Assembly: GCA_001779315.1 (NCBI GenBank)
Contig: MFJU01000002.1
Location: forward strand, 1-34,889
Length of the DNA stretch: 34,889 nt
Source: Candidatus Gottesmanbacteria bacterium RIFCSPLOWO2_01_FULL_42_22
Lineage (GTDB): Bacteria; Patescibacteriota; Microgenomatia; 2-02-FULL-39-11
Direction of reading: 5' to 3'
Part shown: positions 20,916 through 29,206 of the stretch, piece by piece
How positions within the stretch are numbered: the stretch's first letter is position 1
Layout of the letters: the number at the start of each line of letters is the position of its first letter
The notes under the pieces: generated by a model
The model's database searches: none
Told to the model about the DNA's origin: nothing
What the model saw: the letters and a program-made list of their open reading frames with translations, nothing else
Made by a program: the position numbers and the translations under genes

Positions 20916-22565
20916 TTATTTTAAGAGTCTCATTTCCCTCTCGGCGATTTTCTTGAGGATTGTCTGGGAGATGGCGTAAGTTGATTCAACACCCTCATAT
21001 GACAGGTTTCTCACTCCCAAATTTTTCGCTTTGGAATAGGGAGTATCCGATGCGTAATGGGCGATACCCAGTTCAAATGGGGTGGGAGATAAATTAATAA
21101 ATTCATTTTCCTCATAACGGTTGTAATAGATGAATTCATAAGCGGCATTGAGATACGGCCCGGCTTCCATTTCGATATCGGTAAAACCCTCCCGGAACCA
21201 GTTTTCTATCATTTTGGCGGATTCAAGATAGGTGCCTTTGGTGGTGACGGTTTTCTGGTTTTCCAGTATTAAACCGGAACTGTATATTTTATTAAAATCA
21301 GAAGCCTTGAAACAGTTGGTGATGGCATATGTATTTTTGGTATGGACGTCAAATACAGTTGTCGGTAAAAGAATGTCTCCTACCTGGGCGTTCAGGGTAG
21401 CAGCTTTTCCCATGACATAAATGCCGAGAATTTTACCGACATTCTGTCCGATTTCCGTCAGCACCTGGTAAGCGGCCCAACCTAAAGGATAATCAATATT
21501 GACAATCAGCGATTTGCTGTCTGTCAGGGGTTTAAGGTCAAGATTGAGAAGATCCGCTAATCCGGATTGAGCCAGTTTGGCAAGGGGAATGATCTGGACA
21601 TCAATATCCAGGTAATGCCTGGCCGGTATCGTCATTATCCCCAATTTACTTTCCAGGGAACTTTTAATTTGGTTAAGATGGTTTGATTGGCGCAGTGATT
21701 TTTTGGACAGGTAACAAAGAAAATATTCTCGGGCAACCCCACTGGCTTCTTTTTCAATTTTTTCCCAGAGATTAATGAGAGTTTCATTTTTGCTTTTATA
21801 CAAATCTTCAATAATTTCTTTTTCATGGTTCAAAGCGAATCTGGTGATTAGATTTACCAGTGAATGGGAATTGGAAGAGACGAAATAAACCGGCCGGTCA
21901 ATAAATTTTATTTCCGGAAGCGTCGTGTCGACATGGTCCCACCAGTGTTGGGTAGCCCTGGCGTATTCCATATAGGAGCCGGAGAGGAGATGGACGGTAA
22001 AATCGATTTTTCGGTATTTTACCGCTGTTAAAAATTTATGATAATCATCCCCCCAGATTTTCTGGATTTTAAAAATATCTTCAGGATCCAGCAGGTTTTC
22101 GACGGCCTTTTTGACATCGCGCTCTTTACTGATTTTACCGTGCAGTTTGTTCCATTCAATCTGAAAAGAGGTCAGTAAAGTTATGAGGTCGTCGACATCG
22201 GTGACCGAAGCGATATAGACAGCCAGAGTGTCACGGCCGTTAAAATACATTTTCCGCCTTCTGCCCGGAGCCGTTACCTCAGTCCATTCATCGATATGGC
22301 CGAAGCGGTTATTTTTGAAGACTCTGATGGATTGTCCGAGGATAATTTTTTTTACATTGGACATAACCGGGGGCAAGCGCAGTAGAGAATAAATAAAAGC
22401 CGCCGTATCGATTTTGTCTGATTTTCCTTTTTCATGAAGGATTGAGCCGGCGTCTTTGTGTGCATCTGTCAGTTTATCGATATTTACAAAACCGGCAGAT
22501 TTAAGCAGAGAGCGGTAGGTGCGGATATAAATTTCTATTTGTTCAATTGCCCCGTCATTATTCAT
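20916..22565 (-). CDS. Large protein with C-terminal nucleoside-phosphorylase-like domain
   Basis: 549 aa from ATG 22565. A start 18 nt further upstream is open, but those codons contain the perfect TATAAT -10. Residues 1-330 are helical and unrecognised. From about 340 there is a phosphorylase/nucleosidase-type fold: SLIVNIDYPLGWAAYQVL, ILGIYVMGKAATLNAQVGDILLPTTVFD (a G-D-I-L-x-P-T strand-turn like purine nucleoside phosphorylases), a TKGTYLES segment, and FTDIEMEAGPYLNAA, matching the M-E-A/T signature that contacts the ribose in this superfamily. It may act on a nucleoside or nucleotide, possibly SAH- or AMP-related given the adenosine module 9 kb away, but the substrate is not readable. 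Divergent from rseP. Confidence 0.7.
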   Translation of the reverse strand: MNNDGAIEQIEIYIRTYRSLLKSAGFVNIDKLTDAHKDAGSILHEKGKSDKIDTAAFIYSLLRLPPVMSNVKKIILGQSIRVFKNNRFGHIDEWTEVTAPGRRRKMYFNGRDTLAVYIASVTDVDDLITLLTSFQIEWNKLHGKISKERDVKKAVENLLDPEDIFKIQKIWGDDYHKFLTAVKYRKIDFTVHLLSGSYMEYARATQHWWDHVDTTLPEIKFIDRPVYFVSSNSHSLVNLITRFALNHEKEIIEDLYKSKNETLINLWEKIEKEASGVAREYFLCYLSKKSLRQSNHLNQIKSSLESKLGIMTIPARHYLDIDVQIIPLAKLAQSGLADLLNLDLKPLTDSKSLIVNIDYPLGWAAYQVLTEIGQNVGKILGIYVMGKAATLNAQVGDILLPTTVFDVHTKNTYAITNCFKASDFNKIYSSGLILENQKTVTTKGTYLESAKMIENWFREGFTDIEMEAGPYLNAAYEFIYYNRYEENEFINLSPTPFELGIAHYASDTPYSKAKNLGVRNLSYEGVESTYAISQTILKKIAEREMRLLK

Positions 22566-22574
22566 AAGTATACT

Positions 22575-22611
22575 ATTATACATTGATTTATGAATTGATG
22601 TTTAATACAAT
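22575..22611. promoter_or_regulatory. Divergent promoters of the phosphorylase-like gene and rseP
   Basis: Minus: TATAAT (22575-22580), then 9 nt to ATG 22565. Plus: TTGATT (22583-22588), 17 nt, TACAAT (22606-22611), then 15 nt to the rseP ATG. The minus -10 decides the start of the 549-aa gene. Confidence 0.6.
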
Positions 22612-22626
22612 TGATAAATTCCGATT

Positions 22627-23706
22627 ATGTTATTGACGCTGATTGTTTTTCTTCTGATTCTTTCAGTTTTGGTCACAGTTCATGAGCTGGGCCATTTTTT
22701 GATAGCCAAGAAATTCGGCATTTTTGTCGAAGAATTCGGCTTTGGCCTGCCTCCCAGAATGTTCGGCATAAAAAGAGGGGAAACCCTTTATTCCGTCAAT
22801 TGGCTGCCGATTGGCGGATTTGTAAAACTCTACGGAGAAGAAGGGGATATAAAGGAAGCCAAAAATAGGAATATTCCCAAAAACCGTGCCTTTTATGCAC
22901 GGCCTGTTTCCCAAAGGGTCATGGTCATTGCGGCCGGCGTAGTCATGAATTTTGTCCTGGCGTTGACAGTTGTCTCCTATATTTTTACCCAAGGGGTGAT
23001 GGTACCAACCGATCGGGTGCATATTGAGAAAATAGTGGAAAATTCTCCGGCCGAAACAGCGGGTTTAAAGTCCGGCGATATCATCAAAACCATCATAGCC
23101 GAGGGTGTTGAGAAAGACATAAAATCCGCTGATGATCTGATTAAAACAACTTCAGGAAATTTGGGAAAAGAAATCAACCTGATCATTGACCGGAAAGGGC
23201 GGGAGGAGCAGCTAGTTATTACTCCCCGCCAGGATTATCCTGCCGATCAGGGGCCGATGGGGGTGGTCATTTCCGTTTTTGAAGAAAAGAAATATCCTAT
23301 TGAGGAGGCGCCAATAGCCGGCTTGAAGCAATCGCTTGTCCTGTCATGGGAACTGGTCAAAGGCATCGGTCTGACTGTTTGGAAATTGGCTACTTTTCAG
23401 TCGGTGGCCAAGGATGTGGCCGGCCCGATTGGGATTGCCCAGATGACAGGGGAGGCTATCCGATTCGGCCGCAATGCGGTTTTGGAAATGCTGGGACTTT
23501 TGTCTCTCAATTTAGCCATCGTCAATATCCTGCCGTTTCCCGCCCTTGACGGTGGACGCTTGCTGTTTGTTGTCATTGAGGGTATTACGGGTAAGCGCAT
23601 CAAAACCAATTGGGAAAGGCATATCCACCAGGCCGGTATGGCCGTCCTGCTTTTGTTAATCCTCCTGGTCACCCTCAACGACCTCATCCGCATCTTCTCG
23701 AAATAA
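22627..23706 (+). CDS. rseP: Site-2 protease RseP
   Basis: 359 aa. A membrane zinc protease that cuts inside membrane helices, in other bacteria of anti-sigma factors and signal-peptide remnants. The active site VHELGHFLIAKK (HExxH) lies in the first helix at about residue 18, and the third ligand is in FPALDGGRLLF (L-D-G) near 305. A PDZ domain lies between (about 120-200, with ENSPAETAGLKSGD). The GFGLPPRMFG block and the G-F-V-K-L loop are typical. About four membrane segments. The 3' end is followed by a REP palindrome that could act as its terminator. Confidence 0.95.
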   Translation: MLLTLIVFLLILSVLVTVHELGHFLIAKKFGIFVEEFGFGLPPRMFGIKRGETLYSVNWLPIGGFVKLYGEEGDIKEAKNRNIPKNRAFYARPVSQRVMVIAAGVVMNFVLALTVVSYIFTQGVMVPTDRVHIEKIVENSPAETAGLKSGDIIKTIIAEGVEKDIKSADDLIKTTSGNLGKEINLIIDRKGREEQLVITPRQDYPADQGPMGVVISVFEEKKYPIEEAPIAGLKQSLVLSWELVKGIGLTVWKLATFQSVAKDVAGPIGIAQMTGEAIRFGRNAVLEMLGLLSLNLAIVNILPFPALDGGRLLFVVIEGITGKRIKTNWERHIHQAGMAVLLLLILLVTLNDLIRIFSK

Positions 23707-23718
23707 CCATCTCAAAAT

Positions 23719-23737
23719 AACCACCTCGGGGGTGGTT
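23719..23737. repeat. REP-like palindrome upstream of the transposase gene
   Basis: AACCACC-TCGGG-GGTGGTT is a perfect 7-bp stem with a 5-nt loop. The core CCACCTCGGGGGTGG (23721-23735) is the exact reverse complement of the core at 24471-24485 on the other side of the transposase. The stem is followed by T-rich sequence and may also terminate rseP transcripts. Confidence 0.75.
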
Positions 23738-23742
23738 TATAT

Positions 23743-23770
23743 TTGACACTTAGGGATTTTTAATTAATAT
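23743..23770 (+). promoter_or_regulatory. Promoter of the transposase gene
   Basis: TTGACA (23743-23748), 16 nt, TAATAT (23765-23770), then 7 nt to ATG 23778. No SD, so the message is predicted to be leaderless. Confidence 0.55.
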
Positions 23771-23777
23771 TAATAGT

Positions 23778-24446
23778 ATGCCTCGCCGTCTGACTCCTTT
23801 GATTTCTGGCCAGTTTTATCATGTTTTTAATCGCGCTATAGATTATCGAATTACTTTCTCTGAAAAAAGAGAATATGATCATGCTTATAAAACTATAGAT
23901 TACTACAGATTCCATTCTTTACCTGTTAAGTATTCAATATTCCGTCGTTGGCCTCTAAAACGAAAAGAAGAGGTCAGGAAATCTTTAGAAAGAGAGCAAA
24001 ATAATGGTGATATTATTTCATATTGTTTAATGCCGAATCATTTCCATTTATTAATTAAGCAAAATTTTGACAATGGAATATCTAAATTCGTCAGTAATTT
24101 TCAAAATAGTTATACACGATATTTTAACTGTAAACATAACCGCATCGGTTCATTATTTTTAGATCAATTTAAAGCAGTCAGAATAGAGACAGAGGAACAA
24201 TTACTGCATATATCCAGATATATTCATTTAAATCCATATACTTCATATATAGTTAAATCAATTGATGAATTAATTGTTTATTCGTGGTCTTCACTGAAGC
24301 AATATTTAGGATTAGAGGTTGGGATATGTGAAACAAAGGACATTTTATCTTATTTTAAAAAGCCGGATTATTATAAGAAATTCATAATCGACCAGGCAGA
24401 TTATCAACGGAAATTAGATCAGATTAAACATTTAAAATTAGACTGA
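23778..24446 (+). CDS. REP-associated tyrosine transposase (Y1, HUH family)
   Basis: 222 aa. The family nicks and joins single-stranded DNA at REP palindromes. It starts with the hallmark GQFYHVFNRA, has the HUH metal motif in CLMPNHFHLLIK (about residue 85), a catalytic-tyrosine region FQNSYTRYFN (about 110-119), GSLFLDQFKAV and RYIHLNP. All expected motifs are present, so it looks intact. The coding DNA is clearly richer in A and T than its neighbours, a sign of separate origin. Palindromes matching its expected substrate lie on both sides. RAYTs are usually single-copy and vertically kept rather than classical insertion sequences. No target-site duplication is seen. Confidence 0.92.
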   Translation: MPRRLTPLISGQFYHVFNRAIDYRITFSEKREYDHAYKTIDYYRFHSLPVKYSIFRRWPLKRKEEVRKSLEREQNNGDIISYCLMPNHFHLLIKQNFDNGISKFVSNFQNSYTRYFNCKHNRIGSLFLDQFKAVRIETEEQLLHISRYIHLNPYTSYIVKSIDELIVYSWSSLKQYLGLEVGICETKDILSYFKKPDYYKKFIIDQADYQRKLDQIKHLKLD

Positions 24447-24455
24447 ATATCCCTA

Positions 24456-24507
24456 GGTGGTCTAGCTAATCCACCCCCGAGGTGGAGAACACCCCCGAGG
24501 TGGAGAA
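24456..24507. repeat. REP-like palindromes and 18-bp tandem repeat downstream of the transposase
   Basis: GGTGG (from about 24456) can pair with CCACC (24471-24475). CCACCCCCGAGGTGG (24471-24485) is the inverted copy of the upstream REP core. The 18-bp unit CACCCCCGAGGTGGAGAA occurs twice without a gap (24472-24489 and 24490-24507). The block lies 25 nt after the transposase stop and 50 nt before proS. Confidence 0.8.
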
Positions 24508-24558
24508 CATTTTAAAGTTTAGGCGGAAATTAGCGGAAAATTATATTAAACTATAAAT

Positions 24559-26238
24559 ATGAAATATTCAAAATTAATCGGAAAAACCCAACGGCAAAAA
24601 CTGGCCGGTAGCGAAGCAATCAGTCATAAGCTCCTCTTAAAAGCCGGCTTTATAACCCCTGTAGCCGCCGGAATCTATACTTTTTTGCCTTTAGGCTTTA
24701 GGGTCTTGGAAAAGGTGGACCATATTATTAAAGAAGAACTGGAAAAAAGAGGAATTCAGAATATGATTATGCCTTTCGTTCATCCAGCCTCACTTTGGAA
24801 AGAAACAGGCAGATTTTCGAAAATGAGGCAGATACTGGCAGTCTTTAAAGCTCGGCACGGCGGCGAATATCTTTTGGCCCCTACCCATGAAGAAACAGTG
24901 ACTGATTTAGCCCGGAAATTTATTCTCAGTTACAAGGATTTGCCTTTTATCGTCAATCAGAATCAGTGGAAATACAGGGATGAAATCAGAGTGACCGGAG
25001 GGTTATTAAGGACCAGAGAATTTTTGATGCAGGATGCCTACAGTTTCGATATGGATGAAAAGGGACTTGATTATAGTTTTAAGCTGGTTAGTGAAATTTA
25101 TCATGCCATTTTCAGGAGAATGGGTTTTGAGATTACGGTTGTTAAAGCGGACAGCGGAGCAATCGGCGGCACGGGCAGTGAAGAATTTATGGTTCCTTCG
25201 AAAGATGGTGAAGACATGATCATTGTCTGCGATGATTGCGATTACAAAGCCAATCTGGAAAAAGCAGAATCCATTTTTCCGGGATATCCTCAGGATAAAG
25301 AAATAAAGCCGATGAAGGCAGTATTAGGCAAAGGGATTATCGGTGTTGAGGAACTGGCAAAGTTTTTAAAAATTCCGGTTGAAGCGACAACAAAAACTCT
25401 TTTGTATCAATCGGATGATAAAGTCGTGGCTGTTTGCATCCGGGGGGAATATCAAATAAATGAAACAAAATTAGCCAATTATTTGAAATGCAGTAATTTG
25501 ACTTTAGCTTCAGAAGAGGCTGTAAAAAAAGTGACGGGAGCCAAAGTCGGTTATGCCGGACCGGTCGGATTACCTGATAATGTTGAAGTTGTTTGGGATT
25601 TGACGACCAAAGGAAGAACAAATTTTGAAGCCGGCGCCAACAAAACAGATTACCATAACTTAAATGTCAATTTCGACAGGGATGTTAAAAAACCGGAAAA
25701 GTATATTGATATCAGACAGGTTAAAGACGGTGAAGTATGTTCTAAATGCCAAAAAGGCAAACTTAAAGAATTAAAAACAATAGAACTGGGTCATGTTTTT
25801 AAACTGGGGACAATATATTCCCAAGCTATGGGAGCTAATTTTGTTGATGATAACGGAAAGAGTAAACCGATCGTCATGGGTTGTTACGGAATCGGCATGA
25901 CCAGAATATTATCGGCAGCCGTAGAGGAGCATCATGATGATAAAGGAATTATTTGGCCGGCATCAATAGCCCCGTTTAAGGTGCACCTGATTTCCCTTAA
26001 AGACGGAGAAGCGAAGGCAGCAGAGATTTATAGAAAATTGATGGATTCAAAAATTGAAGTGTTGTGGGACGAAAGGGAGGAGAGTGCGGGAGTAAAATTT
26101 GCAGATGCCGATTTAATCGGCATTCCTCTAAGACTAGTTATTTCTAGAAAGACGGGTGAGAAAATTGAAATGAAAAAAAGAGGAGAAAACAAAATTAACT
26201 TATTATCCGAATCAGAACTTTTTAAATACTTCGCTTGA
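24559..26238 (+). CDS. proS: Prolyl-tRNA synthetase
   Basis: 559 aa, class II synthetase that charges tRNA-Pro. Class II motif 1 is around MIMPFVHPASLW, motif 2 is KYRDEIRVTGGLLRTREFLMQDAYSF, and motif 3 is in GCYGIGMTRILSAAVEEHHD. Between motifs 2 and 3 there is an editing (INS-like) domain of about 180 residues with KTLLYQSDDKVVAVCIRGEYQINETKL, so this is the bacterial architecture. The C-terminal anticodon-binding domain begins near APFKVHLISL. Promoter elements are weak: TATATT at 24542-24547, 11 nt before the ATG. Confidence 0.97.
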   Translation: MKYSKLIGKTQRQKLAGSEAISHKLLLKAGFITPVAAGIYTFLPLGFRVLEKVDHIIKEELEKRGIQNMIMPFVHPASLWKETGRFSKMRQILAVFKARHGGEYLLAPTHEETVTDLARKFILSYKDLPFIVNQNQWKYRDEIRVTGGLLRTREFLMQDAYSFDMDEKGLDYSFKLVSEIYHAIFRRMGFEITVVKADSGAIGGTGSEEFMVPSKDGEDMIIVCDDCDYKANLEKAESIFPGYPQDKEIKPMKAVLGKGIIGVEELAKFLKIPVEATTKTLLYQSDDKVVAVCIRGEYQINETKLANYLKCSNLTLASEEAVKKVTGAKVGYAGPVGLPDNVEVVWDLTTKGRTNFEAGANKTDYHNLNVNFDRDVKKPEKYIDIRQVKDGEVCSKCQKGKLKELKTIELGHVFKLGTIYSQAMGANFVDDNGKSKPIVMGCYGIGMTRILSAAVEEHHDDKGIIWPASIAPFKVHLISLKDGEAKAAEIYRKLMDSKIEVLWDEREESAGVKFADADLIGIPLRLVISRKTGEKIEMKKRGENKINLLSESELFKYFA

Positions 26239-26279
26239 ATCTGCTGATTTTTCGATGCGGTTTGATCCTGATTTTTTTC

Positions 26280-26308
26280 TTGTACCAAACGGGTTATTAA
26301 GATAAAAT
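26280..26308 (+). promoter_or_regulatory. Promoter of the DHH/MYG1-like gene
   Basis: TTGTAC (26280-26285), 17 nt, TAAAAT (26303-26308), then 6 nt to a GTG start at 26315. No SD is present. The spacing supports the GTG as a leaderless start. Confidence 0.45.
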
Positions 26309-26314
26309 AATCCA

Positions 26315-27178
26315 GTGAAAACGATTGTTACCCATTTTGCTCCTGATGTAGATGCCGTTTCCTCGGTCTGGCTCCTGAAAAGATTTTTACCGGGCTGGCA
26401 TGAGGCTGAAGTAAAGTTTGTACCGGCAGGCAAGACTCTGGATAATGAGATTGTCGACAGCGATCCGGAAATTTTTCATGTAGATACCGGCATGGGTTTT
26501 TTGGACCATCACCAGACTGATGAGGATACCTGTGCAGCCAAAAGAGTTTTGGAATATATCCGCAAAGAAGAGTCAAAAAACAAAAGAGCCAAAAATGTAG
26601 CAACCGGTGATGAAGCCCTGGACAGGCTGGTCGAGGTCGTTAACGATATTGACCATTTCCGCGAGGTTTATCTTCCGAATCCGATGTCCGATTTATACGA
26701 TTTCGGCCTGGTTGCCATTTTTGACGGCTGGAAGCTGATATTCGGGGATGATTATCAAAGAATTGTGGAATTGGGGCTTTTGCAGCTTGACGGAATTTAC
26801 CGTAATTTTCAGAACAAAGTCTGGGCAGAAAGTGAAATTAAAAAAAGCGGTCTGGAATTCAAAACTGTCTGGGGAAAAGGTTTGGCTGCCGAGACTATCA
26901 ATGATGAGGTTGTCAGAATAGGGCAAAGAATGGCTTATACCCTGGTTGTCCGCAAGGATCCGAAGAAAGATTATGTCAGGATCAAAGCCTTGCCCGCTTC
27001 CCGCGTCGATTTGACGTCGTGTTACAATATACTTAAGAAAAAAGATCCGCAGGCGACATGGTTTTTGCATGCTTCAAAGAAAATGCTTTTAAACGGTTCG
27101 ATCAAGAATCCGGAAAGCAAGCCGACCAGGCTGACCTTGCGGGAGATAGTCGATGTCTTAAAAAACAGCAAAAAATAA
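26315..27178 (+). CDS. DHH/MYG1-like predicted metal-dependent hydrolase
   Basis: 287 aa with a GTG start. The N-terminus THFAPDVDAVSSVWLL and, 50 residues on, FHVDTGMGFLDHHQTDED look like the D-x-D and D-H-H metal motifs of DHH/MYG1 (UPF0160)-type phosphoesterases. A further acidic pair is in VVNDIDHF. MYG1 relatives are nucleases or of unknown activity, so the substrate is open. The C-terminal 60 residues (ATWFLHASKKMLLNGS) may bind substrate. It heads a tight run: 1 nt separates its stop from the HIT gene and the run continues to the adenosine kinase. Confidence 0.65.
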   Translation: MKTIVTHFAPDVDAVSSVWLLKRFLPGWHEAEVKFVPAGKTLDNEIVDSDPEIFHVDTGMGFLDHHQTDEDTCAAKRVLEYIRKEESKNKRAKNVATGDEALDRLVEVVNDIDHFREVYLPNPMSDLYDFGLVAIFDGWKLIFGDDYQRIVELGLLQLDGIYRNFQNKVWAESEIKKSGLEFKTVWGKGLAAETINDEVVRIGQRMAYTLVVRKDPKKDYVRIKALPASRVDLTSCYNILKKKDPQATWFLHASKKMLLNGSIKNPESKPTRLTLREIVDVLKNSKK

Positions 27179-27179
27179 A

Positions 27180-27527
27180 ATGACGGATTGTATCTTTTGT
27201 AAAATCGTTAAAAAAGAGATTCCGGCCAGGGAGGTTTACCGGGACAGCGAATTTGTGGCCTTTCATGATATCAGCCCCAAAGCTCCCGTCCATATTATGG
27301 TGATTCCGCTTAAACATCTGGAAAGTCTTTCTGGGGCTGAAAATTCAGATAAGGAAATGCTGGGTAAATTACTGTTGACAGTAAAAAAAATAGCTGATGA
27401 CCTAGGCTTGTCCAAAACAGGTTATAAATTGGCAGCCAATAACGGGGCAGGGGCAGGACAATTGGTTTTTCATTTGCACTTTCATATACTGGGGGGTTGG
27501 AAGGCTAAACCTCATTGGGAGGTTTGA
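27180..27527 (+). CDS. HIT-family (HINT-like) nucleotide hydrolase
   Basis: 115 aa. It begins TDCIFCKIVKKEIPA, has FHDISPKAPVHIMVIPLKH, and ends with the histidine triad HLHFHILGGW. HINT proteins hydrolyse AMP-linked phosphoramidates and similar nucleotides. Two Cys at the C-x2-C position near the N-terminus are usual for bacterial members. It ends with TGA, evidence that TGA is a stop here. Confidence 0.95.
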   Translation: MTDCIFCKIVKKEIPAREVYRDSEFVAFHDISPKAPVHIMVIPLKHLESLSGAENSDKEMLGKLLLTVKKIADDLGLSKTGYKLAANNGAGAGQLVFHLHFHILGGWKAKPHWEV

Positions 27528-27548
27528 AGGGAGGTGTTTTTAAATTTC

Positions 27549-27749
27549 ATGGTCTACGTTAAAGCATCACCGGGTGATACATCGGATTCCTTAATCCGCA
27601 AATTTACCAGAAAAGTCATTGCGGAAGGTTTGCTATTGGAGTTTAAGCGTAAGGAGTTTTACCAGAAACCGGCCGAAGTCCGCAAAGAAGCTAAAAATGA
27701 AATTCAGCGCCGGCTGAAAGCAAGACGCCGTAATAAAATCAGGAAATAA
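27549..27749 (+). CDS. rpsU: Small ribosomal subunit protein bS21
   Basis: 66 aa from ATG 27549. An upstream GTG at 27534 lies within the GGGAGGTG Shine-Dalgarno and is unlikely. The core KASPGDTSDSLIRKFTRKVIAEGLLLEFKRKEFYQKP matches bS21, followed by a basic tail KARRRNKIRK that binds rRNA. The SD-ATG gap is about 12 nt, rather long. The stop overlaps the ybeY start by one base (TAATG). Confidence 0.93.
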   Translation: MVYVKASPGDTSDSLIRKFTRKVIAEGLLLEFKRKEFYQKPAEVRKEAKNEIQRRLKARRRNKIRK

Positions 27750-28141
27750 TGGCAGATATCCTTATCAAGACCGATTCCCATTATAAAGTTAACCGTTCAA
27801 GGATCAGGAAACTGATTGAATTATATTTGGAAGAGAGAAAAGTCCGCGCCAGGGTGGAGGTCAGTCTTTCCGTTATCGGAGACAGGCAGATGAAAAACCT
27901 TAATAGAAAATTCCGCAATCTGGACCAAACCACGGACGTGCTTTCGTTTCCTTTGATTGCCACAGAGAAGAAATCTGTTTTTATCGATCCGCCTGATAAT
28001 ATTTTACGTTTAGGCGATATTGTCGTTTCATATCCGCAGGTTTTGGACGAGGCCTCGGACGAAAATGTCCTGGTCGATGATAAAATAGATGAACTTATTA
28101 TTCACGGATTGAAACATCTTTTAGGTCAGCACCACGACTGA
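27749..28141 (+). CDS. ybeY: Endoribonuclease YbeY
   Basis: 130 aa, slightly short for the family. YbeY is a zinc RNase for rRNA maturation and quality control. The family blocks NRKFRNLDQTTDVLSFPL and LGDIVVSYPQV are present, and the zinc site is HGLKHLLGQHH, i.e. H-x3-H-x5-H near the C-terminus. Overlap with rpsU indicates coupled translation. Its place beside bS21 and HIT fits a ribosome-maintenance cluster. Confidence 0.95.
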   Translation: MADILIKTDSHYKVNRSRIRKLIELYLEERKVRARVEVSLSVIGDRQMKNLNRKFRNLDQTTDVLSFPLIATEKKSVFIDPPDNILRLGDIVVSYPQVLDEASDENVLVDDKIDELIIHGLKHLLGQHHD

Positions 28142-28147
28142 TTAATT

Positions 28148-29200
28148 ATGGTTTTATACCGTAAATACCGGCCGCAGAAATTAGCTGATTTGGATATTGA
28201 GGAAGTCAGGCAAAAACTGGAAAAAACATTATCTTCCCCATATCTTCCCCATGCTTATCTTTTTGCCGGTCCCAAAGGTACCGGTAAGACTTCAGCTGCC
28301 AGAATTGTGGCTAAAATTCTAAATTGTGAAAAGATCAAAGGCAAGACCACCCAGGTTGAACCGTGCAACCGCTGCGATTCCTGTCTGTCCATTACCGGGG
28401 GCAGGCATTTTGATGTTTTGGAAATTGATGCTGCCTCAAATAGGGGGATAGAAGAAATTCGCGATTTAAGGGAAAAGATAAAACTGGTTCCTGTTTCAGG
28501 CAAATTCAAAGTCTATATCATTGATGAAGTGCATATGCTGACGACAGAGGCCTTTAACGCCCTTTTAAAAACATTGGAGGAGCCGCCCAAGCACGCTGTC
28601 TTTGTACTGGCCACAACCGAAGCAGAGCGGATGCCTGAAACTATTAAATCGAGGTGTGTTACCTTTTCTTTCCGCAAAGCCGCCGTAAATGAAATTACCA
28701 ACTCACTAAAAAGGGTCACTGCCGGTGAAGGAGTGAAAATTGATGCGGATATCATTAATGAAATTGCCGTTATGGCAGAAGGTTCATTCCGTGATGCCAC
28801 CAAAATGCTGGAACAGGTTTTGAGTGAAAAGATAGACAGCCGGGAAAAATTAAGGGCAGCTTTGGGCAGGGACTCCGTTTCTGCCGGCAGCTTTTTAAAA
28901 CTTTTAAAAGATAAACAGATCAAAGTCATTCTTCAGACTATTGTCACAATGGCCGGACAGGGAATTGATTTACGTTTTTTTGTCACCGATATCTTAAACC
29001 TTCTGCATTCAATGCTTCTTGACAGGTACGGTTTGGAGCAGGCGGGACTTTCAGCAAATCTGAAAGGGCTTTATACTTCCAGGGAAATCAGTGAACTGAT
29101 AGGCGTATTTTCCCAAGTTTTCCAGGAATTAAAATTTGCCAGCCGGCCGGAACTGCCTTTGGAAACAGCTCTGGTTGCCTGGTGTGAGAAAGGAGGTTGA
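28148..29200 (+). CDS. dnaX: DNA polymerase III gamma-type subunit (DnaX), short form
   Basis: 350 aa. The clamp-loader motor. It begins VLYRKYRPQKLADL, Walker A is GPKGTGKTS, a four-Cys zinc module runs from LNCEKIKG to CNRCDSC, Walker B is VYIIDEVHML, sensor 1 is LATTE, and the Arg finger is in KSRCVTF. The collar domain follows to the end. It stops there: the tau-specific domains that bind DnaB and the polymerase alpha subunit are missing, so only a gamma-like product is made. Also unusual is the loss of the F-x-D-x-V-G-Q block after YRPQ. ybaB follows, the standard dnaX-ybaB pairing. Confidence 0.93.
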   Translation: MVLYRKYRPQKLADLDIEEVRQKLEKTLSSPYLPHAYLFAGPKGTGKTSAARIVAKILNCEKIKGKTTQVEPCNRCDSCLSITGGRHFDVLEIDAASNRGIEEIRDLREKIKLVPVSGKFKVYIIDEVHMLTTEAFNALLKTLEEPPKHAVFVLATTEAERMPETIKSRCVTFSFRKAAVNEITNSLKRVTAGEGVKIDADIINEIAVMAEGSFRDATKMLEQVLSEKIDSREKLRAALGRDSVSAGSFLKLLKDKQIKVILQTIVTMAGQGIDLRFFVTDILNLLHSMLLDRYGLEQAGLSANLKGLYTSREISELIGVFSQVFQELKFASRPELPLETALVAWCEKGG

Positions 29201-29206
29201 TCAAGG

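Noticed and set aside
24472-24507. CRISPR array
   Set aside because: The two 18-bp units are directly adjacent with no spacers and are palindromic REP units. No cas gene is present.
27180-27527. Alternative genetic code with TGA read as Gly
   Set aside because: TGA ends conserved genes at the expected length (HIT, the transposase, dnaX), so the recoding seen in Gracilibacteria and Absconditabacteria is not used here.
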